NCBI RefSeq assembly: GCF_900128425.1
Contig: NZ_LT635782.1
Location: 783,359 to 847,358, forward strand
DNA: 64,000 nt
Source of the DNA: Anaerococcus urinomassiliensis
GTDB lineage: Bacteria > Bacillota > Clostridia > Tissierellales > Peptoniphilaceae
Direction: 5' to 3'
Notes under the pieces: generated by a model
Seen by the model: only the letters and a program-made list of their open reading frames with translations
The model's database searches: none
Told to the model about the DNA's origin: nothing
Shown here: positions 19,589 to 28,838 of the stretch, piece after piece
How positions within the stretch are numbered: position 1 is the stretch's first letter
How the letters are laid out: each line of letters begins with the position of its first letter
Program-made: the position numbers and the translations under genes

Positions 19589-20434
19589 ATGTTAAACCTT
19601 ATGAAAATGGAATTATGTAGAATTTTCAAAAGTAAATATTCTTATTTTATATTTTTAGCTGCTATACTGACATTTCTTATGACAGTTGGCTTAGTTGACT
19701 ATACTACTAAAAACATGGACAACTTAGATCAAACAATTGTAGAGACTAGCAATAACAACACCGATGGTGTCAAGGTTGAGTTTGATAGAAGCCAAGTTGA
19801 AACATTGACTGATAGTGGTGAGGACTTTGTAATATCTTCATTTTCACAAGCAACCTATCTAGTATTTCTAATAATATTTGGATCCCTTTTCTTTACCAAT
19901 CCTTATAGTAATGGTTGCGTTAAAAATTTCATTGGAATGAGCAAAAATAAGGGATCATATATAATGGCAACCTTTATTGCCGCAACCTTATTTGTTATAG
20001 TAAGCTTTGCTATAAGCGGAGTAATTCTAACTCTCGCAGGTCCACACATAAATAATGGAATGCTCAAGTTTACAGACTATCCAAGATTAGTTAAAATCCT
20101 TCTTGTAGAGCTAATATCTCATATATCCTACCTTGCAGTAATACTATTAGTAGCTACAGCAAGTCGCTCTACATCAAAGACATTGATGTTTACCCTCTTG
20201 TATCCAACTATACTTTTTAAACTATTTATAGGACTTGCAGATCAGCTTATGTCTATGTTTAAAAATTTATCCGATGATTTTACACTTTCTAATTTTGTAA
20301 ATATAGGAAACATAATTTCAACTAACTTCAATAGTACAGATTCGGATCTAATAAGATCCATTATAGTCGCAATAATTATTGCTGTTATATCTTTGTGTAT
20401 GTCTTCTGTTATAATAAATAAAAAAGACATATAA
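19589..20434 (+). CDS. ABC transporter permease of antibiotic-peptide-response type
   Basis: A 281-residue membrane protein with about six hydrophobic spans. The first is near residues 15-34, the last at the C-terminus before INKKDI. A polar loop of about 60 residues follows the first span, as in ABC-2 permeases of the lantibiotic-immunity group. The start is one base after the ATPase stop, with AAAGGAG upstream, so the two are translationally coupled. Substrate is not evident. Confidence 0.87.
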   Translation: MLNLMKMELCRIFKSKYSYFIFLAAILTFLMTVGLVDYTTKNMDNLDQTIVETSNNNTDGVKVEFDRSQVETLTDSGEDFVISSFSQATYLVFLIIFGSLFFTNPYSNGCVKNFIGMSKNKGSYIMATFIAATLFVIVSFAISGVILTLAGPHINNGMLKFTDYPRLVKILLVELISHISYLAVILLVATASRSTSKTLMFTLLYPTILFKLFIGLADQLMSMFKNLSDDFTLSNFVNIGNIISTNFNSTDSDLIRSIIVAIIIAVISLCMSSVIINKKDI

Positions 20435-20448
20435 AAGGGGAATATATT

Positions 20449-21351
20449 ATGTACACTATCTGGATTCTAATTAGCTTATTGCTAATCTCACTATCAATAA
20501 ATGTACTTATTATTAAAGAAATATATAACATTAATGATCAAATTACATTCCTAATTAAAAATAATACACAAATGAGAATAAGTACAGGATTATCAATAAA
20601 ACCCTTCGCCCAATTTTCAGAAGTTATCAATGAATTTTTGGATAGTTACCATAGTAAAGAAAAAAATTATATCAATAAGGAAAAATATCTGCAAAATACT
20701 ATTAGAGGTCTCTCCCATGATATTAGGACGCCACTTACTTCCCTAGATGGTTATTTGCAAGTCATTGAAAATAATAATGAAAATTTTGAAAAGTATATTT
20801 CCATAATGAAAAATCGCATCAATAGTCTAAATAATATCCTAGACCAGCTATTTACCTTTATAAAACTTCAAGAAGAAGAATACAAACTTGAGATGGAGAA
20901 AATTGATATTACATCTCTTGCCCTAGAAACGTTATTTAATTACTACGAAGATTTTAAATTAAGGAATATTGAACCTACAATAGACTTTACAGAAAATAAA
21001 GTTTTTATATTGGCAAACAAGGATGGTCTTTGTAGAATTTTTCAAAATATTTACAAAAATATATTGGAACATGGTCAAAGTCCAATTCATCTTAGTCTTA
21101 GAGAAGTAGATGATAAAATAATTTTTGTAAGTAAAAATAAAATCAAAGACGATCTTATAATAAACAAAGATGATATATTTAAGGAATTTTACAAGGCGAG
21201 TGATTCAAGAACTGGTTCATCTACAGGTCTTGGTCTTGCCATTTGTAAAGGGCTTGCCGAGAAGCTAAATGGGGAAATATCAGCAGATATCGATGGAGAA
21301 TATTTTTCCATTATACTTAGTTTTGATAAGATAAAAAAAGCTTCCAAGTAA
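20449..21351 (+). CDS. Sensor histidine kinase
   Basis: A 300-residue kinase with one N-terminal membrane span (about 4-24) and no sizeable extracellular domain. The HisKA motif is GLSHDIRTPLTSLDGY, with the phospho-accepting His near 92. The ATP domain has a modified N-box (IYKNILEHG) and a good G2 box (SSTGLGLAICKGLA). Kinases without a sensor domain next to Bce/Bcr-type transporters often sense through the transporter. It is 15 bases after the permease, and its partner is probably the response regulator at 17.9 kb. Confidence 0.9.
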   Translation: MYTIWILISLLLISLSINVLIIKEIYNINDQITFLIKNNTQMRISTGLSIKPFAQFSEVINEFLDSYHSKEKNYINKEKYLQNTIRGLSHDIRTPLTSLDGYLQVIENNNENFEKYISIMKNRINSLNNILDQLFTFIKLQEEEYKLEMEKIDITSLALETLFNYYEDFKLRNIEPTIDFTENKVFILANKDGLCRIFQNIYKNILEHGQSPIHLSLREVDDKIIFVSKNKIKDDLIINKDDIFKEFYKASDSRTGSSTGLGLAICKGLAEKLNGEISADIDGEYFSIILSFDKIKKASK

Positions 21352-21369
21352 TATGCTTGGAAGTTTTTT
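21340..21369 (+). terminator. Terminator overlapping the kinase stop codon
   Basis: CTTCCAAG and CTTGGAAG pair around TAATATG, which includes the stop codon. A T run follows. Confidence 0.85.
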
Positions 21370-21372
21370 CTC

Positions 21373-22104
21373 TTAAAGTATTATTTTATAGTTTTCTAAA
21401 GTTTTAAATATTATCTCTCTTTTTTCTGGCTTTTTGTCAATTATTAGCTTATCATCTTTGATACCATTTTCCCTTAATATATAAAGGGTGTCTAGAACAA
21501 AGTTTTCGCTACCTACTACATAAAAATATCCATCACTTTTATTTTGTGCAAGGTCTTTTATCTTTTCAAGGTAGTCGCTTCTACTATCTAGCCAATATTT
21601 TAATAATAGTGAGTGATCAATACTTGAAAAGTCTCTTTCGTATAGATGGGTATCTTTGGCATTGACATTTACGCTAATAAATTCTGGGATATTTGAGCTA
21701 TCTTCTTCAAACTTTTTAATAAGTGGTCTGATAGTTGACATTGCTAGACCTTGAGATAGGGCAATGAGTGGTAGATTTTCCCTTCTTAATGCCATATGTG
21801 ATTTGATTTTAAAGATTGTCACCACATCTCCTGCTTCTAGATTTGAAAGTACTTTTTTAAATGGAGACTTTCTTATTGGGATTTTGGTTGTAAATCTTAT
21901 TTTGCCCTCACTTATCAAAGTATTTATACTAAGGTGATGGATTAGCTTTTTATTAACTTCCTCACCCTCATCATAGCCAGGTAAGGCAAGGTGGAAGCTT
22001 GATCCCTCCTCCCAGGTCAGATCTTCTGGTTTTTCCAAAGTATATGTCCATACATATTTGTATTCTTCTTTTTTATCTAAAATTTTAACATTGTATTTAT
22101 CCAT
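21373..22104 (-). CDS. FNR-like FAD/NAD(P)H oxidoreductase
   Basis: A 243-residue protein that looks like the ferredoxin-NADP reductase fold. An N-terminal beta-barrel contains FHLALPGY and HHLSINTLISEGKIRFTTK. A nucleotide-binding half has PLIALSQGLAMSTIRPLI. The usual flavin-binding RxYS motif reads HHLS here, so flavin contacts may differ. No iron-sulfur cysteines are present. A Fur-like palindrome lies between its ribosome binding site and the upstream region, so iron-dependent expression and an iron-reduction or flavin-reductase role are plausible. The partner is unknown. Confidence 0.72.
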   Translation of the reverse strand: MDKYNVKILDKKEEYKYVWTYTLEKPEDLTWEEGSSFHLALPGYDEGEEVNKKLIHHLSINTLISEGKIRFTTKIPIRKSPFKKVLSNLEAGDVVTIFKIKSHMALRRENLPLIALSQGLAMSTIRPLIKKFEEDSSNIPEFISVNVNAKDTHLYERDFSSIDHSLLLKYWLDSRSDYLEKIKDLAQNKSDGYFYVVGSENFVLDTLYILRENGIKDDKLIIDKKPEKREIIFKTLENYKIIL

Positions 22105-22116
22105 AATCTCTCCTAT

Positions 22117-22131
22117 TGATAATTGTTATCA
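22117..22131. promoter_or_regulatory. Fur-like box upstream of the FNR-like reductase
   Basis: TGATAATTGTTATCA is a 7-1-7 palindrome that differs by one base from the Bacillus Fur consensus TGATAATNATTATCA. It lies about 13 bases upstream of the reductase start codon and would cover the transcription start region. Confidence 0.72.
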
Positions 22132-22153
22132 CTAAGTTCACTATACTTAATTT

Positions 22154-23314
22154 TTAATTATTATCACCTGGAATATCTATATTTCTTTTGCCAATGTTTA
22201 GAGTATTGGATACATATTTGAAGAATTCTTTGTAATCATATATCCAATTATCAATTATTCCAGACCTATAAATTCCTACAATAAATATAAATACAACTGG
22301 CAAAAATATGGCTCCCATCACTCCAAAAAGTTTTAGTCCAGCATAAAGAGCTATAACTGATAGAATTGGGTGTATATCTGCAGAACTTCCTATTACCTTT
22401 GGAGAAATCACTTGTCTAAGCCCAGTCCAAGCTGTCAATACAATCAATAGTCCTAAGGCTTTGAAGGTATTATCAAATATAAGTAGTTCTATTATTGACC
22501 ATGGCAAGAGGACTATTATAGGACCAATCATAGGAAGTATGTCTACAAATCCTAATATTAGGGCTATTGGTATGAAATATTGTTGGCCTATGAAAAACAG
22601 GAAAATCGCCATTATTATTGTGCACAGCAAGGCTAGTTTTAGTTGGGACTTTATATAATTCCAGGTTGAATTCTTAAAGACAGTCCTTATCAAAGAAAGG
22701 TTATTCTTTGACTTTTCTGGTATCAATAGATGGTATTTATCAGAAACATTTTGCATATCGCCAAGTATTATATAAAATGCTACTACAAAGGTAATCACAA
22801 AAAATATTATTTCATTGGATGTATTTATAAAGGCTTGGGTAAATCCAAAGGTAATATTGATTGCGTTTTTTTGCAAGCTTCCCAGCCATTCATACAAAGA
22901 CTTAAGTCCAGACCTTATTGTGTTTGATACATAGTCTGGCATGAGGTTAATCTGTGAATTGGCATCATTGATCCAAGTATTTACAGAAGATACAATCTTA
23001 TCCCAATTGCTTATGATATTGCCTACCAGTCCAGATACTTGATTTACTATAAATTGGATGAACCATACCATGAAGAATAGTAAAAGCAAGAGCAGGATTG
23101 TACCAAGCAGGTAGGATACCGCCTTGTGTTTGATTGGTAGGATATGGTCAATCTTTCTTATAGATGGTGCCAATAATCCTACTATTACTAGAGCTAGTAT
23201 TATAGGCATGAGGGCATTTAATAGGGCTGGTGCAAGAAATAATAAAAATAATATGGTTAAAATAATAATTGTTGTTCGTAAAAATATTCTTTCATAAAGT
23301 TCTTTATTTCTCAT
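22154..23314 (-). CDS. AI-2E family transporter (PerM/YtvI-like permease)
   Basis: A 386-residue integral membrane protein with about seven or eight spans. Two are near the N-terminus (about 10-50), one at 65-90, and a C-terminal set contains ILGFVDILPMIGPIIVLLPW, a family hallmark, and YAGLKLFGVMGAIFLPVV. Members export varied solutes; the AI-2 role is established for only a few. I start at ATG 23314, which has AAAGGAG; the longer frame adds 72 unlikely residues that overlap the divergent sigma factor's upstream region. It stands alone. Confidence 0.9.
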   Translation of the reverse strand: MRNKELYERIFLRTTIIILTILFLLFLAPALLNALMPIILALVIVGLLAPSIRKIDHILPIKHKAVSYLLGTILLLLLLFFMVWFIQFIVNQVSGLVGNIISNWDKIVSSVNTWINDANSQINLMPDYVSNTIRSGLKSLYEWLGSLQKNAINITFGFTQAFINTSNEIIFFVITFVVAFYIILGDMQNVSDKYHLLIPEKSKNNLSLIRTVFKNSTWNYIKSQLKLALLCTIIMAIFLFFIGQQYFIPIALILGFVDILPMIGPIIVLLPWSIIELLIFDNTFKALGLLIVLTAWTGLRQVISPKVIGSSADIHPILSVIALYAGLKLFGVMGAIFLPVVFIFIVGIYRSGIIDNWIYDYKEFFKYVSNTLNIGKRNIDIPGDNN

Positions 23315-23408
23315 GGCATCTCCTTTAATATTTGATAATATTATTATATCACAAAGAGTGTCTGTAAGAAATATTAATCTCAATTGTCTTATATATGAGG
23401 AGGGCAAA

Positions 23409-23897
23409 ATGGATATCGAAAAAATATATAGAATATACTTTGAAGATGTGTATAGATTCTTGCTCTCTTTGAGTAAAAATAAAGACATAGCCCAGGATAT
23501 AACAAGCGAAACTTTTCTAAAAGTCATCAATAATAGTAATAAAATAGAAAAAACTACAAATATTAAGGCCTATATTTTTACAATAGCAAAAAATACTTAC
23601 ATTAATTACTATAATAAAAATAAGCTAATGATGTCAACAGATGATATAGAAAAGTTTGACCAAGGCATCGATTCCTTTGAAGAAAATCTCATAGAAATCG
23701 ATAATGTAAAGGTCCTAAATGATGCCATAGATAAGCTTGATGAACCTTATAGGTCTATTACAAAGCTTAGGTTAAATGATTTGTCCTTTAAAGAAATAGG
23801 AAAAATCTACGGGAAAACTTCTAACTGGGCCTGCGTTTGTTATTATAGGGCAAAGGAAAAATTAAAGGATATCTTGGAGGATAATTGTGGATTGTAA
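23409..23897 (+). CDS. ECF-family RNA polymerase sigma factor
   Basis: A 162-residue sigma-70 factor with only regions 2 and 4. Region 2 includes YFEDVYRFLLSLSKNKDIAQDITSETFLKV in two adjoining parts. The linker is acidic. Region 4 has LDEPYRSITKLRLNDLSFKEIG and an HTH ending in YRAKEKLKDIL. The ATG at 23409 follows GAGGAGG. The anti-sigma gene overlaps its last codons. I found no sure target promoter; autoregulation is usual for such pairs. Confidence 0.92.
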   Translation: MDIEKIYRIYFEDVYRFLLSLSKNKDIAQDITSETFLKVINNSNKIEKTTNIKAYIFTIAKNTYINYYNKNKLMMSTDDIEKFDQGIDSFEENLIEIDNVKVLNDAIDKLDEPYRSITKLRLNDLSFKEIGKIYGKTSNWACVCYYRAKEKLKDILEDNCGL

Positions 23898-24747
23898 TAT
23901 TATAAAAGACTTGATCCCCCTATACAAAGAGGGGATTTCTAGTAAAGAAAGTAAAGAATTGGTAGAAGAACACATAAAAACTTGCAAATCTTGTAGGGAT
24001 TACTATCAAAGTCTGGATGATGATGAAGTTACAAATAACCAACCCTTAGAATTTGTAAGCCAAAGTATAGAGAAAAACAAGAAAAATCGATCACGTATGA
24101 TTGGATCTTTGGTTTTTTCAGTGCTTTTGATAATATTTTCCTTCTTAACCAATCCTAGGCAAATAGATTATGACAAGGATTTAATCAAAAGATCATCAAG
24201 TGATGATAAGATAATCTATGAATTTAGAGACGATGTAACAAGAATCTACACTGATTACGCAAATGAAGAATATGGTGACACTCTCTACATAGACGGAAGT
24301 TATTCCTATCTAGACAGGATATTGGGAGGAGAAAAGCAAGTCTTAACGCTTGATAAGAAAGACTACAATGTAATTTTGTATAACAATAATGGCAATAAGG
24401 CAGCAAAGGTCTTGTACGACCCTCATGGCTTTACAATAAATTCCGGATCCCTATCCTTGCCTAGATTAATCTTTGCTTCTTATACAAAAATAGCTTTATG
24501 TCTATTTGCCTTAGGACTAATCTTATCATTTACAATTTTTAGAAAATGGGATAAGTATAAGAAAATTAGACTAGTAAGTTTGCCTCTATCCTATGTATTA
24601 GCAACTTTTCTCATAAAAGGCTATGACTTATCAAGTTTTCACCCGGTTCGTGACCTTGGATTTATTTTAATAACTGCCCTTTCCATTTACCTATTTGTAT
24701 TATCCTCAAGCCTATATTTTGAAGAAAAAGAAAAATATAAAATTTAA
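23887..24747 (+). CDS. Membrane anti-sigma factor with zinc-finger domain
   Basis: A 286-residue protein whose N-terminus (MDCNIIKDLIPLYKEGISS) and HIKTCKSCRDYY match zf-HC2 anti-sigma domains with the HxxxCxxC zinc motif. Hydrophobic spans are near 75-92, 197-217, 228-247 and 257-275. The loop between the first two spans (about 95-195) would lie outside and may sense the signal. It starts with GTG at 23887, overlapping the sigma gene by 11 bases, with GGAGG upstream, so the two are coupled. Confidence 0.88.
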   Translation: MDCNIIKDLIPLYKEGISSKESKELVEEHIKTCKSCRDYYQSLDDDEVTNNQPLEFVSQSIEKNKKNRSRMIGSLVFSVLLIIFSFLTNPRQIDYDKDLIKRSSSDDKIIYEFRDDVTRIYTDYANEEYGDTLYIDGSYSYLDRILGGEKQVLTLDKKDYNVILYNNNGNKAAKVLYDPHGFTINSGSLSLPRLIFASYTKIALCLFALGLILSFTIFRKWDKYKKIRLVSLPLSYVLATFLIKGYDLSSFHPVRDLGFILITALSIYLFVLSSSLYFEEKEKYKI

Positions 24748-24794
24748 TAATTACTGGGTAATAAATAAATAGGAACTTAAAAATAGGAGGCTAT

Positions 24795-25157
24795 ATGTTA
24801 GATCACATCACTTTAAAAGTTTCTGATATAGAAAAATCTAAGGAATTTTATGAAAAAGTATTAGGAGAAATAGGAATTATAAAAAAGGCTGATTATGATG
24901 AAGCTGTAGGGTTTGGAAACAAAGATTCACAAACTGCTCCAGAATTATGGATTGCTAATGGAAATCCAAACAACACTCATGTTGCATTTAGAGTTAATAG
25001 CGAAGAAGAAGTTAAAAACTTCTACAATAAGGCTCTAGAGCTTGGTGCAAGTGACAACGGAGGTCCAGGCATACGCGAAAAATACGCCCCAAACTACTAC
25101 GCAGCATTTTTCCACGACTTTGATGGAAACAATATCGAAGCTGTATTCTATAAATAA
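24795..25157 (+). CDS. VOC-family (glyoxalase/dioxygenase-fold) protein
   Basis: A 120-residue single-chain VOC protein. The start MLDHITLKVSDIEKSKEFYE is the first beta-alpha motif, and NTHVAFRV and FFHDFDGNNIEAVFYK are the second. Potential metal ligands are His4, His in NTHVAF and Glu in NIEAVF. Such proteins bind or detoxify small electrophiles or antibiotics, but the substrate is not evident. AGGAGG precedes the ATG. It is a single-gene unit with its own terminator. Confidence 0.88.
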   Translation: MLDHITLKVSDIEKSKEFYEKVLGEIGIIKKADYDEAVGFGNKDSQTAPELWIANGNPNNTHVAFRVNSEEEVKNFYNKALELGASDNGGPGIREKYAPNYYAAFFHDFDGNNIEAVFYK

Positions 25158-25165
25158 CAAGCAAA

Positions 25166-25192
25166 AAAGTGGCTCTTGGGCCACTTTTTATA
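25166..25192 (+). terminator. Terminator between VOC gene and convergent dehydrogenase
   Basis: AAAAGTGGC and GCCACTTTTT pair around CTCTTGG. The A and T runs on both sides make it usable in both directions. Confidence 0.85.
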
Positions 25193-25201
25193 TGCAATAT
25201 T

Positions 25202-26155
25202 TTATTTATATTTATAGAAACCTTCGCCTGTTTCAATTCCCTTTAGTCCCTTATCAGCTCTTTCTTTTAATTTTGCAACTGCTTTTCCTAAGGATGAATT
25301 TGGGTCATTAGCTTCTGGGTTTGCACTTGTAATATTAATTACTGTTGTAATTCCAACTATGTCAATAATTTCAAATGGTCCACGTGGTGAGCCTGTTCCT
25401 AATTTCCAGTCCATATCTATATCTTCTGGACTTGCTATGTCATCTCCATATAGTTTAAGTCCTGCATTTATTAGTGGAACAAGGATTGAGTTTAATATAT
25501 ATCCTGGTTGTTCTTTATTTATAATAGCTGCGTACATTCCTATATCTTTGGCAAATTGTACTACTGATTCAAAGGCCTCATCACTTGTCTTATCGTGTCT
25601 CATAACTTCAGCAAGATTTTGTCTGTGGATATTATTGGCAAAGTGTAGGCTTAGGAATTTGTCTTCTCTACCTGTATATTCTCTAAAGGTAGATGGTAGT
25701 AGGGTTGATGAATTTGTAACTATAATAGCATCTTCCTTTAAGAATGGTGCCATTTTTTCGTAGAATGCTTTCTTTTCTTCAACAATCTCAGCTATTGCTT
25801 CTATTACTAGGTCAGCATCTTTCATAGCTTCTTCTAAGTCTGTCGAATACTTCATATTGGCATATACTTCTTCATTTTTAGCCTTTAGTTCATCAATTCT
25901 AGCTTGTGTTATCTCTGACTTATCAGAAAAAAATGATCTTGGGTAATTAGGATTTTCACTTCCAATATAAGTTGGAGCTATTTCTAATTCTTTAGTATAT
26001 AGATTGTGAACACTTTCAATTCTTGGCTTTGCTCTTTCTATAGAGCCTTCGCTTCTACCCCAAATGGTTACATCAAATCCATGAAAGGCTGCTGCATAAG
26101 CAATTTGAGCACCTAGTACTCCGCCACCAGCCACTGTAATATTTTTTATAGCCAT
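25202..26155 (-). CDS. 3-hydroxyacyl-CoA dehydrogenase
   Basis: A 317-residue NAD-dependent enzyme. The N-terminal Rossmann motif is ITVAGGGVLGAQIAYAAA. The dehydrogenase domain includes VIEAIAEIVEEKKAFY, TNSSTLLPS, LHFANN and the C-terminal PGYILNSILVPLINAG and GSPRGPFEIID. The family usually has about 282 residues; the extra length is an insert near 60-95. It may work in butyrate-type fermentation, but no other genes of that pathway are nearby, so the true substrate is open. A good AAAGGAGA site precedes the ATG. Confidence 0.9.
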   Translation of the reverse strand: MAIKNITVAGGGVLGAQIAYAAAFHGFDVTIWGRSEGSIERAKPRIESVHNLYTKELEIAPTYIGSENPNYPRSFFSDKSEITQARIDELKAKNEEVYANMKYSTDLEEAMKDADLVIEAIAEIVEEKKAFYEKMAPFLKEDAIIVTNSSTLLPSTFREYTGREDKFLSLHFANNIHRQNLAEVMRHDKTSDEAFESVVQFAKDIGMYAAIINKEQPGYILNSILVPLINAGLKLYGDDIASPEDIDMDWKLGTGSPRGPFEIIDIVGITTVINITSANPEANDPNSSLGKAVAKLKERADKGLKGIETGEGFYKYK

Positions 26156-26218
26156 ATTCTCTCCTTTATAATTTTAATTATATTTAAATAATACCCAAAT
26201 CATTTGAAGAAATATCAA

Positions 26219-26244
26219 AGAAAAAAACGGCTACTAACCGTTTT
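26219..26244 (-). terminator. Terminator after lepA
   Basis: The minus strand has AACGG-TTAGTAG-CCGTT followed by a run of T residues, directly after the lepA stop codon. Confidence 0.85.
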
Positions 26245-26245
26245 G

Positions 26246-28063
26246 TTATTTCTCATCGTCGTCATATTTAAGCACTGCAAGGAAGGCATCTTGTGGGACT
26301 GATACGCTACCAAGTTGTCGCATACGCTTTTTACCTTCTTTTTGTTTTTCAAGAAGCTTTTTCTTCCTGGATATATCTCCTCCGTAGCACTTTGCTATAA
26401 CGTCTTTTCTTAGAGCCCTTACAGTTTCCCTTGCTATAATCTTGCCACCGATAGCAGCTTGGATAGGGATTGCAAATTGTTGGCGTGGTATCTCATCTTT
26501 GAGTTTTTCTACTATACCACGGCCCCTGGTATAGGCACTATTCCTATGGACAATGATTGATAGGGCATCTACAACATCATCATTGATTAGGATTTCAAGT
26601 TTTACTAAGTCAGATTCTTTATAACCAATTAGTTCATAATCAAGAGAAGCATAACCACGAGTTCTAGATTTTAAACTATCAAAGAAGTTGTATATTACCT
26701 CATTTAGTGGGATTTTGTACTTGATTGAAACCCTAGTCTCGTCAATATAGGTCATATCGATAAGTTCCCCACGTCTATTTTGAGCAAGGTTCATAACCTG
26801 GCCTATATAATCAGATGGAGTTATAATCTCAGCCCTTGTGACTGGCTCTTTGATATAGTCAATAATAGCAGGATCTGGGAAATCATTTGGGTTTTGGATT
26901 TCTATTTCTTCATCTTTGTTCTTAAGCTTAATCTTATATATTACAGATGGAGCTGTAGCTATGATATTAAGGTCGTACTCACGTTCTAGTCTTTGGGTTA
27001 TGATGTCCATGTGAAGCAGTCCCAAAAATCCTGAACGTAAACCAACACCAAGAGCTTGGGAATTTTCTTGTTCAAATACTAGAGCAGCATCATTTACTTG
27101 AAGCTTTTCTAGGGCATCTCTTAGCTTATCAAAGCTTTCACCCTCAGCTGGATATATACCAGAATAAACCATAGGAAGTACTTCCTTATAGCCTGATAAA
27201 GCTTTTTCAGTAGGATGATCTGCAAGCGTTATGGTATCACCAACTCTAGCATCTTTTACTTCCTTAATAGAAGCTTCTATAAATCCAACATCTCCAGACC
27301 TTAGTTCCTTGGTCTCTATGCGGTTTTTCATAGTATAACCTACTGTATTTACTTCGTAGATCTTACCCGTATTCATCATCTTTATCTCATCACCAGGTTT
27401 TACCACGCCTTCAAAAACTCTGACATAGCATATTACTCCACGGTAGGAATCGTAATATGAATCAAAGATTAGAGCCTTTAGTGGCTTATCATCATGGTCT
27501 TCTGGAGCTGGGACATTTGCCACTATATCTTCCAAAACATCTTCTATATTGAGACCTGTTTTTGCAGAAACTAGCGGAATCCCCTCTGTATCTAGGCCAA
27601 TCTGGTTTTCTATTTCTGCTTTAATTTCATCTACTCTTGCAGAAGGTAGGTCAATTTTGTTTAATACTGGCAATATCTCCAAGTCTTGTTCTAGGGCTAG
27701 GTATGTATTGGCTAGTGTCTGTGCCTCTACCCCTTGACTAGCATCTACTACAAGGATCGCACCCTCACAGGCCTTAAGTGATCTTGAAACTTCATAGTTA
27801 AAGTCCACATGTCCTGGTGTATCTATTAAGTTTAGATCGTAAATCTTTCCATCATTAGCCATATAGTGGATCTTAATTGACTTAAGCTTGATGGTTATAC
27901 CACGCTCACGTTCCAGATCCATGTCATCTAGCATTTGATTGGTCATCTCCCTTTGTGATATGTGCTCTGATTTTTCTATCAGCCTATCAGCAAGGGTAGA
28001 TTTACCATGGTCTATATGGGCTATGATGGAGAAATTCCTTATATTTTCTTTTCTTTTTGTCAT
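26246..28063 (-). CDS. lepA: Elongation factor 4
   Basis: LepA is a ribosome-associated translational GTPase of 605 residues. The G domain has [17 protein letters not shown] (G1), ITIK (G2), DTPGHVDF (G3), NKID (G4) and SAKTG (G5). The LepA-specific C-terminal domain ends near [20 protein letters not shown]. It is immediately preceded by lepB with no gap. In Bacillus lepA lies next to hemW; here an accessory block separates them. Confidence 0.98.
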   Translation of the reverse strand: MTKRKENIRNFSIIAHIDHGKSTLADRLIEKSEHISQREMTNQMLDDMDLERERGITIKLKSIKIHYMANDGKIYDLNLIDTPGHVDFNYEVSRSLKACEGAILVVDASQGVEAQTLANTYLALEQDLEILPVLNKIDLPSARVDEIKAEIENQIGLDTEGIPLVSAKTGLNIEDVLEDIVANVPAPEDHDDKPLKALIFDSYYDSYRGVICYVRVFEGVVKPGDEIKMMNTGKIYEVNTVGYTMKNRIETKELRSGDVGFIEASIKEVKDARVGDTITLADHPTEKALSGYKEVLPMVYSGIYPAEGESFDKLRDALEKLQVNDAALVFEQENSQALGVGLRSGFLGLLHMDIITQRLEREYDLNIIATAPSVIYKIKLKNKDEEIEIQNPNDFPDPAIIDYIKEPVTRAEIITPSDYIGQVMNLAQNRRGELIDMTYIDETRVSIKYKIPLNEVIYNFFDSLKSRTRGYASLDYELIGYKESDLVKLEILINDDVVDALSIIVHRNSAYTRGRGIVEKLKDEIPRQQFAIPIQAAIGGKIIARETVRALRKDVIAKCYGGDISRKKKLLEKQKEGKKRMRQLGSVSVPQDAFLAVLKYDDDEK

Positions 28064-28684
28064 CTAATTGGTCTCATTTCCATATGGATTACTATCTATT
28101 TTACCAAAGTCATCAAAAGGATAAAATCTAAAAAATGCATGTCCTACTATATCCTTTTTCATAATAGGTCCAAAGTTTCTAGAATCATTGCTAGCTCCTT
28201 CTTCCCTATTATCTCCCATTACAAAATACTCATCTTCGCCAAGAGTCCAAGAAGTTCCATCAGCTTCAGGCAAAGTGTAGTCAACAGAAGTATATGTTTC
28301 GTCAAGTTCATTGCCATTTAGATAAACTTTCTCGTCCTTAAGTTCTATAGTATCCCCAGGCAGTCCAACAACTCTTTTAACATAAAGTTTATTCACATCA
28401 TCAGGAGCCTTTAGGATTACAATATTTCCCCTATGGTAATCGTTAAAACGAGGTCCAATCTTATCTACCAAAAGCATATCATCATGGTAGAGGGTATTTT
28501 GCATAGAAAAACCAGATACCTTAGTAGCATCAATCAAAAACATCTTTATTACAGTAGCTATCAACAAAGCTGCCGCTATGGTCTTGATCCAATCTAAGAT
28601 TATGTCAGTTAAACTTTCTTCCTTCTTATTTTTTTTATTATCGTCCCCACCATCATTTGGGACATAGATTTTTTCTTCAGTCAT
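28064..28684 (-). CDS. lepB: Signal peptidase I
   Basis: A 206-residue type I signal peptidase, anchored by one N-terminal span (about 35-55) with the catalytic domain outside. The catalytic Ser is in SGFSMQNTLYHDD, and the general-base Lys is in LYVKRVVGLPGD. The box-E motif GDNREEGASNDSR is present. It removes signal peptides from exported proteins. Its stop codon abuts the lepA start, so the pair is co-translated. Confidence 0.96.
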   Translation of the reverse strand: MTEEKIYVPNDGGDDNKKNKKEESLTDIILDWIKTIAAALLIATVIKMFLIDATKVSGFSMQNTLYHDDMLLVDKIGPRFNDYHRGNIVILKAPDDVNKLYVKRVVGLPGDTIELKDEKVYLNGNELDETYTSVDYTLPEADGTSWTLGEDEYFVMGDNREEGASNDSRNFGPIMKKDIVGHAFFRFYPFDDFGKIDSNPYGNETN

Positions 28685-28765
28685 TATATATTCCTCTCAT
28701 TTCTTCTTATATTATAAACTATATTTGCAAAACTACAAAAATCTAGGCAAAAAAATCTAGATAAC

Positions 28766-28794
28766 TTGTAAGTTTCCTTCGTTTATGGTAGAAT
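28766..28794 (+). promoter_or_regulatory. Promoter of rpsT
   Basis: TTGTAA, 17 bases, TAGAAT, located 45 bases upstream of the start codon of rpsT. Confidence 0.65.
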
Positions 28795-28838
28795 AAATCA
28801 GTCAAGCAAAAATAGTAGAAAAGAAAGAGGGTGAAATA

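Noticed and set aside
23315..23530. N-terminal extension of the AI-2E transporter
   Set aside because: The longer frame runs over the divergent sigma factor's upstream region and lacks a ribosome binding site, whereas ATG 23314 has AAAGGAG.
23887..23897. Frameshift between ECF sigma and anti-sigma genes
   Set aside because: The overlap is a normal translational coupling: a GTG start with GGAGG inside the end of the sigma gene.
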